Origin: Anderseniella sp051010195 | GTDB lineage: Bacteria > Pseudomonadota > Alphaproteobacteria > Rhizobiales > Aestuariivirgaceae | DNA length: 16,666 nt | Direction: 5' to 3' | Assembly (NCBI GenBank): GCA_051010195.1 | Contig: JBPCVV010000332.1 | Span: 1 to 16,666 of the forward strand | In this document: positions 1 through 7,259 of the stretch, piece after piece | How the letters are laid out: each line of letters begins with the position of its first letter | How positions within the stretch are numbered: position 1 is the first letter of the stretch | Made by a program: the position numbers and the translations under genes | The notes under the pieces: model-generated | What the model was told of the DNA's origin: nothing | The model's database searches: none | What the model saw: the letters and a program-made list of their open reading frames with translations, nothing else

Positions 1-1064
1 AGTTTCTGGATCTGGCGGATGGTTTTCCCAAGCGCCTTGTCTTTCGACTTTCTCTCGGCGAGGCTTTCAGAATTGTGCCGGTCTTCCGCTACGAGTTTCT
101 GCCAGCGCGCCAGCCGTGCGCCGTCAACTTCCCCGGCCTCAATGGCAGCAAGAACCGCACAGCCTGGTTCGGTTTCGTGCCGGCAGTCATTGAACCGGCA
201 TTGTGTGGAAAGTGCATGCAGATCGGAAAACACATCAGCCACCCCGGTGCCCGCATCGGTCAGCTGGAGTTCCCGCATGCCGGGTGTATCCAGAACGGCG
301 CAACCGTCCGGCAGGATGTGAAGCTGGCGGCTCGTCGTGGTATGGCGGCCCTTGGCATCGTCTTCGCGGATGGCCTGGGTCTCGATCGACCGGGTGCCCG
401 ACAACGCATTGATCAGCGTTGACTTGCCAACGCCCGATGATCCCAGAAATGCCAGTGTCCGGCCCGGTCTGCACCAGTCAGCCAGTTTCGATTTCGGCTC
501 CCCGCCACGGGCATCGAGAACCACGACCGGCACCTGGTCGGAGATGGCGCTTGCCGCCTCGACGTAACGGTCCGGCGCCTCGCACAGGTCGATCTTGGTC
601 AGCACGATAACCGGGTCCACCTCGGCCTCGAAAGCCAGCGCAATATAGCGTTCCAGCCGCGCCACGTTAAAATCCTGGTTGCAGGAGGACACGATAAACA
701 CGGTGTCGATATTGGCGGCAATCAACTGTGCCTGGCGGTCGTGCCCGGCGGCGCGTCGCTTGATCAGGCTCCTGCGTTCCAGCACCCGGCTCGACGGCGG
801 ATGGGTCGGGTCGAGCAGCAGCCAGTCTCCGACCGTCGCGTCAGGCCCGGGTGGAATGATCGTGTCCACGCCGTCGCCGACGGCATGAAGGCCATTGCGA
901 TGCACTTCGACAACGCGGACAGGTGGTGTCTCGACCATCTCGTCGATGCTGATCTGCTGGGCGAAATACGGCTGCCAGCCGAGCATTTCCAGTGTGGAGA
1001 GATCGTGTTTTTTGCCGCTGCCTTTTGCGGCGGGCTTGAGGAATTGTGAGTAATCCCGTGTCAT
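1..1064 (-). CDS. rsgA: Ribosome small-subunit-dependent GTPase RsgA (3' end outside window)
   Basis: Circularly permuted GTPase that acts late in 30S ribosomal subunit maturation. Reading the minus strand from the ATG at 1064 gives 354 residues that stay open to the window edge. Family length is about 350, so only the last few residues are missing. Seen in order: an N-terminal OB-fold-like region (to about residue 100); the permuted G4 motif TKID (156-159); the P-loop GSSGVGKST (208-216); a Thr-rich G2 region GRHTTT (239-244); G3 DTPG (259-262); and the C-terminal zinc motif C289-x4-C294-x-H296-x5-C302 typical of RsgA. The tail is Lys/Arg-rich. An in-frame TGA lies a few codons upstream of the chosen ATG, so no earlier start is possible. 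The ATG overlaps the stop of a 47-codon ORF (ATGA), which would allow translational coupling. Confidence 0.96.
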   Translation of the reverse strand, partial: MTRDYSQFLKPAAKGSGKKHDLSTLEMLGWQPYFAQQISIDEMVETPPVRVVEVHRNGLHAVGDGVDTIIPPGPDATVGDWLLLDPTHPPSSRVLERRSLIKRRAAGHDRQAQLIAANIDTVFIVSSCNQDFNVARLERYIALAFEAEVDPVIVLTKIDLCEAPDRYVEAASAISDQVPVVVLDARGGEPKSKLADWCRPGRTLAFLGSSGVGKSTLINALSGTRSIETQAIREDDAKGRHTTTSRQLHILPDGCAVLDTPGMRELQLTDAGTGVADVFSDLHALSTQCRFNDCRHETEPGCAVLAAIEAGEVDGARLARWQKLVAEDRHNSESLAERKSKDKALGKTIRQIQK

Positions 1065-1204
1065 TGATATGAACTTTCATGTTCCGGCCGCGGGCAGGGC
1101 CCGTGCATGGGTGTCAGTCGTGTCTGAAATCGAAGCCAAACGGGGCATCTGCCGGAGCTCGGCAAATGCGACTTTCCGTTTTGAATTTCGCGTCGGGAGA
1201 CCAT
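1061..1204 (-). CDS. Possible 47-residue leader or degraded small ORF upstream of rsgA
   Basis: A small open frame starts at an ATG (1204-1202) preceded by GGGGAGG four bases upstream and ends at a TGA sharing ATGA with the rsgA start. The product is about 47 residues and Arg/Pro-rich, beginning MVSRREIQNGKSHLPSSG and followed by RCPVWLRF. The K-x-H-L-P...C-P-V stretch loosely recalls the start of DUF2256 zinc peptides (LP..C..C..PF.WRKKW), but the later cysteines and WRKKW are absent. It may be a decayed copy, a coupling leader, or chance. A second perfect AGGAGG (complement of 1235-1240) precedes an ATG that is closed after three codons (Met-Ser-Arg-stop, 1230-1219). No function is assigned. 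Confidence 0.25.
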   Translation of the reverse strand: MVSRREIQNGKSHLPSSGRCPVWLRFQTRLTPMHGPCPRPEHESSYQ

Positions 1205-1405
1205 CTTGCCTCCCCACCTTACCGGGACATAAAACCTCCTGTGTTGACGTCTGTTGGTAACATGGCCGGCGATGTTTTGCCAGCTTGCCGGGCCTCATTC
1301 ATCGGCGACGGTTATGGAAGCTGGCCCCGATGATCGGTGGCAGTGCCTTCTGCACCGGCGAAGTAACTGCCCCCCGTGGCGCGGGAGGATAACACTGCAA
1401 GTGCG

Positions 1406-1434
1406 TTGACAATGCCTTCAAGCTGGAACACTCT
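1406..1434 (+). promoter_or_regulatory. Weak sigma-70-like promoter candidate upstream of the hyuAB fusion
   Basis: A consensus -35 hexamer TTGACA at 1406-1411 is followed by a 17-base spacer and the poor -10 hexamer CACTCT (1429-1434). It points toward the 1651 gene with a leader of about 200 bases. Only the -35 half is good, so this is a candidate and not a call. Confidence 0.2.
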
Positions 1435-1561
1435 CGCCTCAGTCGTCAGGGTCATCTACCAGAGAGTTACATGGACCATCAGGTGACAGACCGCCGCCTT
1501 GGCCGGCGCGCAACAGGGTGCGATCTCGTGGTTCGAGAGAGCTGATCAGGAACAACCGTTC

Positions 1562-1596
1562 CTCGCGTGAGGGCGCTCTGAAGGGCGCTCACGGAG
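1562..1596. repeat. Hairpin / direct repeat in the leader of the catabolic cluster
   Basis: Two copies of AGGGCGCTC (1570-1578 and 1582-1590) sit 12 bases apart, start to start. The same DNA can fold: CGTGAG (1566-1571) pairs with CTCACG (1588-1593), and after a GG bulge CGC pairs with GCG around the loop TCTGAAGG. A further CTC/GAG pairing outside makes the stem longer. No T-run follows, so it does not look like an intrinsic terminator. A regulator-binding site or a leader structure is more plausible. It lies about 55 bases upstream of the first ATG of the cluster. Confidence 0.45.
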
Positions 1597-1650
1597 ACTC
1601 AGTATTATTGCAACTCCTTCTGCTTCTTGCTGGTTCCAGCCTGGTCAAAC

Positions 1651-4600
1651 ATGACATCTCCAACTCAAGTGCGCATTGCCGTTGATATTGGTGGCACCTT
1701 TACCGACACCGTGCTGGTGGATGCAGATAACGCTATTCTTGCGACCACCAAGACACCGACAACACCTGATAACCCGACCCTGGGAGCGCTGGAGGGTGTA
1801 CAGCGTGTGTTGCGGCAGACCGGCCGATCTGCTGCCGACATCACAGGCTTTATTCATGGCACCACACTGGCGACCAACGCGCTTATCGAACGTCGCGGTG
1901 CCAGAGTTGCCGCCATCACGACAGCCGGCTTCCGTGATATACTGGAGATCGCCTATGAGCGGCGCTACAGCCAGTATGATATCAACCTTGAAAAGCCCGA
2001 TCTGTTAGTGCCGCGCGAGCGCTGCTTCACGATCGCCGGGCGGGTCTCTGCCGATGGCGCGGTCATAGAGCCGCTTGATCAGACCGCAATCGACGACCTG
2101 GTGGCAGAACTCGATGCATCCGGCGCGCAGGCGGTGGCCGTGTGCCTTCTGCACTCTTACGCCAACCCGGCACATGAGCGGCGTCTGCGTGAATTGCTGT
2201 TGCAACGCCGGCCGGAACTGGTCATATCCCTGTCCTGCGAAGTTTCTCCGGAGGCGCGCGAGTTCGAGCGACTGTGCACGACAATCGCCAACGCCTATAT
2301 CCAGCCGCTGATGGCCTCGTACCTGGTTGGGTTTGCGGAGGCTTTCGCCGCACAACAAGTCAGTTGCCCGATTCTGATGATGACGGCTGGCGGCGGAATG
2401 ACCACCATTGAAACAGCGTCGCGGCTGCCGATCAGGCTGATTGAGTCCGGTCCGGCTGGCGGTGCCGTCCTTGCCGCTCGGGTGGCTGCCCGTTGCGGCG
2501 ATGCTCAAGTCCTGTCGTTTGACATGGGCGGCACCACAGCCAAGCTTTGTCTGATTGATGGCTTTCAGCCTCAGACAGCGCGGCAGTTTGAAATTTCCCG
2601 GGCTTCCCGCTTCGTGAAGGGCAGTGGGATGCCGGCTCGCATTCCCGTGGTGGAGATGATCGAGATCGGCGCCGGTGGCGGGTCGATTGCGTCGGTTGAC
2701 CGGTTGGGCCGATTGTCAGTGGGCCCGCAAAGTGCCGGCAGCGAACCGGGTCCAGCCGCATTCGGGCGCGGGGGCAGCGCTCCCACGGTCACCGATGCTG
2801 ACGTCGTACTCGGACTTATTGATCCCGACAGGTTTGCCGAAGGCCATCTGAAGATCGATCCGGATGCTGCTGTGGCAGCACTGGCTTTGTCGATTGGTGG
2901 ATCCCTGGAAGTTACGCCAATAGAGGCAGCCGACGGTGTCAGCCAGATTGTCGATGAGAGTATGGCAAGTGCCGGCCGCATGCACGCGGTCGAGAGCGGC
3001 AAGGATCTGGGCGAACGCACCATGATTGCCTTTGGCGGTAATGGTCCGCTGCATGCGACCCGTGTTGCCCGGCGCTGCGGCGTCAATCGCATCATCGTGC
3101 CGCGCGACCCGGGTGTGGGTTCTGCCGTCGGTTTCCTGTTTGCGCCGGTTTCTTTCGAGACGGTTCGAAGCCGGTACACTACACTCGACACACTTAACGT
3201 GGATGCCATCAATAATCTCTTTGGCCAGATGACCGAAGAGGCAGAAGCAGTTGTGCGCGCCGGTGCAGCGGGCACAGAGTTGCAGCACTTTCGGTCGGCG
3301 TTCATGCGCTATCACGGTCAGGGCCATGAAATCGAAATCCTCATGCCCGCGCACGATTTGAAGGCTCCTGACATCGCCCGGATGCGGGTAGACTTCGAAC
3401 GCGAATATAGCCGCCAGTTCACCCGCGCTGTACCGGGCATGGTGATCGAAATTCTCAACTGGGCGTTGAAGGTCTCAACCGTGGCCCGGCCCGTGGCACC
3501 GATTGCGGCCGTTGAGGCAGCGTGTGATGTCACTAGTGACATACACCGCAGTATCCGATGCGACGTGACGGGCCAGCATGTCGACGCCGCCGTGTTCGAC
3601 CGTTCTGCATTGCGGCCGGGTGAACGCATAAACGGGCCTGCGCTTGTCATGGAGCCGCAGACGACGACATTTGTTAGCGCGGATTTCATGGCCGAGGCCG
3701 ACATAGACGGTAACCTGATCCTGGTTCGCACCGGCGTGCTGAGTGGCGAAGCCGCAAATCACCTCAGCAAGACACAACTGCAGGTTATGTGGAATCGCCT
3801 GCTTGCAGTAGTCGAGGAGCAGGGCCAGGCGCTGATCCGTGCTGCGTTCAGCCCCATCGTGCGCGAATGCGGTGATATTTCCGCCGGCATCTTTGATTTA
3901 CGTGGGCGCATGCTTGCCCAGGCGGTGACAGGCACTCCCGGCCATATCAACACCATGGCAGAGGCCGTCAAGACACTGCTCGACCGCTTTTCATTGAAGG
4001 ATATGAACCCCGGCGACATCTACATGACGAATGATCCGTGGATCGCATCGGGCCATCTGAATGATTTTTTGCTGATGATGCCGGTGTTCCGGCAGGATCA
4101 GGTGGTCGGCTTCACTTCTTGCACATCCCATCTGGTAGATCTTGGCGGTCTCGGAATGGGACCTGAGGGCTCCGACATCCATGATGAAGGCCTGATGATT
4201 CCGCCCTGCAAGCTGGTGGAGGGTGGCGAGGTCAACGCCCTGTTGCTGGAGATAGTCAAGGTGAACTCGCGAGAACCCACCGCAAATGAGGGAGACATTT
4301 ATGCTCTGATTGCCTGCTGCGAGGCAGGCGCGAAGCGGCTGGCCGGTATGATGGATGAATTCGGACTTGATCAGCTTGATCCGCTTGCCGATTACATCAT
4401 AGAGGCCTCTCTTGCCGGCACACGCGACGCTATCGCGAAGATACCTGATGGCACCTATGCCAATGTTCTGACGATAGATGGCTACGAAGCGGATATCGAG
4501 CTGCACGCAAAGCTGACCGTTGCCGGCAGCAGCGTCACTCTCGACTTTGACGGCACGTCGGGCTGTTCCAGCAAAGGCATCAACGTGCCGCTGAATTATG

Positions 4601-5418
4601 CAACCGCTTATTCAGTGTTTGCCTTGCGATGCATCATCGGGTCGGACATTCCCAACAATGCCGGTTCGCTGCGGCCGTTCAAAGTAGTTGCACCCAAGGG
4701 CTGTATTCTTAACGCGCAGTCACCGGCCCCGGTTGCCATGCGTCACACCATCGGGCAGCTGACACCGGATCTGGTTTATGGCTGCCTTCATCTGGCGTTA
4801 CCTGGCAAGATACCGGCCGAAGGGGCTTCGTGCATGTATGATCTGCCGTTGCGCAGCGCACCTGAGGTGGCGCGGGCCGGTGGACAAGTGTTTGCAGTAG
4901 AGCTTGCCCACAATGGCGGCACCGGAGCCAGGCCCGGCAAGGACGGCCTGTCCGCAACGGCGTTCCCGAGCGGTGTCTGGGGAAGTCAGGTGGAGATCAC
5001 CGAAAGCGTCGCACCTGTTCTTGTCACGAAACGGGAACTCCGGCCGGACAGTGGAGGGCCTGGCCGTTATCGCGGCGGTCTCGGCCAACATATCGAGTTA
5101 CGGTCCGCCAACGGCCAGCCGTTCCAGGTGTTCTTGTCCGTTGAACGGGTGAAGTATCCCGCGCGCGGCCGTGACGGCGGCGGTAACGGCGCGCCGGGCC
5201 GCATCCGGCTGGATGACGGACCGGATCTGCCGGGCAAGGGTGAAATCACGGTGAAGGCCGGACAGACCCTGGTTTTCGAAACGCCGGGCGGTGGCGGCTT
5301 CGGTGATCCTGCTGAACGCGATCAGGAAATGCTTTCACGAGACGTGCGACAGGGGCTGGTTAGCCCCGAAAGAGCCAAGACTGTCTATGCGACGGCGCTC
5401 TGGGAGGCTGGAGAATGA
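1651..5418 (+). CDS. Fused hydantoinase/5-oxoprolinase-family protein (HyuA-HyuB)
   Basis: A 1,255-residue protein of the ATP-dependent hydantoinase/oxoprolinase superfamily, whose members open cyclic amides or carboxylate ketones using ATP. The HyuA half carries the N-terminal nucleotide-binding motif DIGGTFTD (12-19), the stretch GTTLATNALIERRG and a second glycine-rich motif DMGGTTAK (291-298). The HyuB half begins near residue 705 and contains YMTNDPW (from 791), then SHLVDLGG and SDIHDEGLMIPP, and ends with the family's TPGGGGFGDP (1210-1219). Both subunits sit in one chain in A-B order, as in bacterial and eukaryotic 5-oxoprolinases of about 1,250-1,290 residues, whereas many hydantoinases and acetone carboxylases use separate chains. 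An in-frame TTG at 1627 would add eight residues. The ATG fits the family start better, though neither has a clear Shine-Dalgarno. Its stop overlaps the next gene by ATGA. Substrate unknown; the context does not favour plain glutathione turnover. Confidence 0.92.
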   Translation: MTSPTQVRIAVDIGGTFTDTVLVDADNAILATTKTPTTPDNPTLGALEGVQRVLRQTGRSAADITGFIHGTTLATNALIERRGARVAAITTAGFRDILEIAYERRYSQYDINLEKPDLLVPRERCFTIAGRVSADGAVIEPLDQTAIDDLVAELDASGAQAVAVCLLHSYANPAHERRLRELLLQRRPELVISLSCEVSPEAREFERLCTTIANAYIQPLMASYLVGFAEAFAAQQVSCPILMMTAGGGMTTIETASRLPIRLIESGPAGGAVLAARVAARCGDAQVLSFDMGGTTAKLCLIDGFQPQTARQFEISRASRFVKGSGMPARIPVVEMIEIGAGGGSIASVDRLGRLSVGPQSAGSEPGPAAFGRGGSAPTVTDADVVLGLIDPDRFAEGHLKIDPDAAVAALALSIGGSLEVTPIEAADGVSQIVDESMASAGRMHAVESGKDLGERTMIAFGGNGPLHATRVARRCGVNRIIVPRDPGVGSAVGFLFAPVSFETVRSRYTTLDTLNVDAINNLFGQMTEEAEAVVRAGAAGTELQHFRSAFMRYHGQGHEIEILMPAHDLKAPDIARMRVDFEREYSRQFTRAVPGMVIEILNWALKVSTVARPVAPIAAVEAACDVTSDIHRSIRCDVTGQHVDAAVFDRSALRPGERINGPALVMEPQTTTFVSADFMAEADIDGNLILVRTGVLSGEAANHLSKTQLQVMWNRLLAVVEEQGQALIRAAFSPIVRECGDISAGIFDLRGRMLAQAVTGTPGHINTMAEAVKTLLDRFSLKDMNPGDIYMTNDPWIASGHLNDFLLMMPVFRQDQVVGFTSCTSHLVDLGGLGMGPEGSDIHDEGLMIPPCKLVEGGEVNALLLEIVKVNSREPTANEGDIYALIACCEAGAKRLAGMMDEFGLDQLDPLADYIIEASLAGTRDAIAKIPDGTYANVLTIDGYEADIELHAKLTVAGSSVTLDFDGTSGCSSKGINVPLNYATAYSVFALRCIIGSDIPNNAGSLRPFKVVAPKGCILNAQSPAPVAMRHTIGQLTPDLVYGCLHLALPGKIPAEGASCMYDLPLRSAPEVARAGGQVFAVELAHNGGTGARPGKDGLSATAFPSGVWGSQVEITESVAPVLVTKRELRPDSGGPGRYRGGLGQHIELRSANGQPFQVFLSVERVKYPARGRDGGGNGAPGRIRLDDGPDLPGKGEITVKAGQTLVFETPGGGGFGDPAERDQEMLSRDVRQGLVSPERAKTVYATALWEAGE

Positions 5419-6497
5419 TCCGGGCCCGTGAACACATTGCGGCCATGGCGCCATATGCGCTGGCAGATCTGCAGCCACCACCGGGCAAACGGCTGATTTC
5501 GCTCGCCCAGAATGAAAGCGCATTGCCGCCAAGCCCTGCAGCGCTGGAGGCAGGTGCCGCAGAGCTGGCGCACAGCGCGCTGTATCCTGACCCGGACTGG
5601 TCAGAGCTGCGTGACGCAATCTCTCGGGTGCATGGCCTCGAGCCTGCTCATATCCTGTGTGGGGCCGGCTCCATGGAACTGATCCTGTGTCTGACGCAAT
5701 GCTATGCAGGTCACGGTGATGAGGTGCTTTCAAGCCAGTACGCCTATGCATTCTTCCGCATCGCGGCAGCGATCTCGCAGGCTGACTATGTAACGGTGCC
5801 GGAGGAAGAGTTCATGGTTTCGGTTGATCGGTTGCTGGATGCCGTCACCAGCCGCACCCGAATTGTCTTCGTAGCCAATCCTGGCAATCCGACCGGCACG
5901 CGTATCGGCAACCAGGAACTGGCCAGGCTGCGTGATGGTCTTCGCGAAGATGCCCTGCTGGTCATAGACGAAGCCTATGGTGAATTTGCCGACGGCGAAG
6001 ACGGCCAGACATTTGGCCTGGTCAAGCAAGGCAATACAATTGTGTTGCGAACATTTTCCAAGGCCTATGCGCTGGCAGGCATGCGGGTAGGCTGGGGATT
6101 GTTTCCCCCCGGAATCGCAACCGAAGTTCGCAAACTTCTAAACCCGAACAACGTCAGTGCGGTCAGCCAGGCCACCTGCGCCGCTGCAGTGGTCGACCAG
6201 GCACACGTGCGCAAAGCTTGCCGTATCACAGCGGAACGCCGAGACCGGTTTGCCGGCAATATCCGCCAGCTTGGTCTCAGCGTTCCGGAAAGTATGACCA
6301 ACTTCGTCCTGATTAACTTTGCTTCTCCTGCGGCGGCGATGGCTGCCGATGAAGCCCTCAAGGCCGAAGGCATATTCATGCGCGGCATGGGAGGTTACGG
6401 CCTGCCGGCCTCACTTCGCGCCACGATTGGCGCTGAAGACGACATGCAACTTGCACTGGAAGTCATTGCCGAAATCTGCCTCAAGGAGGGCAGCTAG
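5415..6497 (+). CDS. Class I/II PLP aminotransferase, HisC-like
   Basis: A 360-residue fold-type I PLP enzyme resembling histidinol-phosphate aminotransferase and related amino-acid aminotransferases. Visible PLP-site elements are GAGSMELI (83-90) for phosphate contact, NPGNPTG with Asn158, the aspartate of VIDEAYGEF (Asp185), the Schiff-base lysine in TFSKAYALAGMRVGW (Lys216), and a late arginine (SLRATIG, Arg335) where the family binds the substrate carboxylate. The length is normal for HisC. It starts within the stop of the hyuAB fusion (ATGA) and ends directly against the next start codon, so it is translationally coupled. No other histidine gene is near, so it more likely transaminates a pathway intermediate or interconverts an amino acid and a 2-oxo acid. 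The neighbouring D-2-hydroxyacid dehydrogenase could act on the 2-oxo acid. It could also be a C-S or C-N lyase of the same fold. Confidence 0.88.
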   Translation: MIRAREHIAAMAPYALADLQPPPGKRLISLAQNESALPPSPAALEAGAAELAHSALYPDPDWSELRDAISRVHGLEPAHILCGAGSMELILCLTQCYAGHGDEVLSSQYAYAFFRIAAAISQADYVTVPEEEFMVSVDRLLDAVTSRTRIVFVANPGNPTGTRIGNQELARLRDGLREDALLVIDEAYGEFADGEDGQTFGLVKQGNTIVLRTFSKAYALAGMRVGWGLFPPGIATEVRKLLNPNNVSAVSQATCAAAVVDQAHVRKACRITAERRDRFAGNIRQLGLSVPESMTNFVLINFASPAAAMAADEALKAEGIFMRGMGGYGLPASLRATIGAEDDMQLALEVIAEICLKEGS

Positions 6498-7259
6498 ATG
6501 ATGCAACAATCGCGAGGGCGTGCCCGTATCGGTGTTTTGGTGCCGTTCACCAATACCAACCTGGAAGCTGACATGATGCTGTTGCGACCAGCAGGCGTGT
6601 CGTTCCATTTCGCCCGGATTGGTGGTTATGATGCCGACGCAGTTCCCGACAGCGGTCAGATGTCGAGCCTGGGAGCGGCACCGCTGGATGAGCCATTGCA
6701 GTTGCTGTCCGGTGTGCGGCCAGATCTGGTCATGTATGGATGCACTTCCGCAACGTTGACCCATGGCGTTGAATTCGATCGTGATCTTGCCTCTCGCATT
6801 GCTGTCTCAAGCGGGGCGAAGACCGTGACAGCAGCCGGGTCACTCATTGAGGCAGTCGGGACGCTCGGGGTGTCGCGCATCGGTTTTGCCTCTCCCTATG
6901 TCGCGCAGATCAATGACGAGGCCATTGCTTTTCTGGGCGGCTGCGGCATCGAAACCGTTTCACGTTTTGACTACCCGGTCGCGCTTGGCAATTACGGGCA
7001 GGGTGAACTCGACCCGGACCAGGTGTTTGAGCTGGGCATCAAGGCAGACAGTCCCGGCGCCCAGGCAATTGTTCTTTCGTGCACCGACATGCGTGCGCTG
7101 GAAGTTATTGACCGGCTTGAAAAAACCCTCGGCAAACCGGTGATTTCGTCCAATCAGGCAATGTTGTTTGTTGCACTTGAACTGTTGGGACTGGACACAA
7201 AGATCACCGGTTACGGAACACTTCTCGCAAGGCGGATATCTGGCAGAAAGAGCGCATAG
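6498..7259 (+). CDS. Asp/Glu racemase superfamily: maleate isomerase / arylmalonate decarboxylase-like protein
   Basis: A 253-residue protein with the opening RIGVLVPFTNTNLEADM, characteristic of the maleate cis-trans isomerase and arylmalonate decarboxylase branch of the Asp/Glu/hydantoin racemase superfamily. The two active-site cysteines of this superfamily are both present: Cys82 in MYGCTSATL and Cys195 in LSCTDMRAL. This suggests a two-base (racemase) or nucleophilic-Cys (isomerase) mechanism and argues against the one-cysteine decarboxylase. Its start codon directly follows the stop of the aminotransferase gene, and its own stop overlaps the start of the next gene by one base. Linkage to a hydantoinase-type gene would suit a hydantoin or amino-acid racemase, but the N-terminal sequence fits maleate isomerase better. 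The substrate cannot be fixed from sequence. Confidence 0.85.
   Translation: MMQQSRGRARIGVLVPFTNTNLEADMMLLRPAGVSFHFARIGGYDADAVPDSGQMSSLGAAPLDEPLQLLSGVRPDLVMYGCTSATLTHGVEFDRDLASRIAVSSGAKTVTAAGSLIEAVGTLGVSRIGFASPYVAQINDEAIAFLGGCGIETVSRFDYPVALGNYGQGELDPDQVFELGIKADSPGAQAIVLSCTDMRALEVIDRLEKTLGKPVISSNQAMLFVALELLGLDTKITGYGTLLARRISGRKSA

Larger units (their letters stand above)
1205..1650. other. Intergenic/leader region between rsgA and the catabolic cluster
   Basis: The roughly 450 bases between the two divergent units hold no convincing gene. A 24-codon frame starts at the ATG at 1471, but it has no homology I recognise. The region must contain the promoters of both the minus-strand rsgA unit and the plus-strand cluster. 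The most structured part is the repeat at 1562-1596. A TTGACA at 1406-1411 followed 17 bases later by CACTCT is a weak promoter candidate for the cluster. I looked for cobalamin, glycine, SAM-II and SAH riboswitch signatures and found no convincing one. Confidence 0.5.

Noticed and set aside
1351..1390. String resembling part of a glycine riboswitch (GGCGAAGTAACTGCCCC)
   Set aside because: The required flanking elements (GGAGAG before it and CTCTCAGG shortly after) are not in the right order or spacing.
2571..3305. 244-codon minus-strand frame opposite the HyuA domain
   Set aside because: Antisense to conserved HyuA motifs, with low-complexity Ser/Pro/Arg composition and no ribosome binding site.
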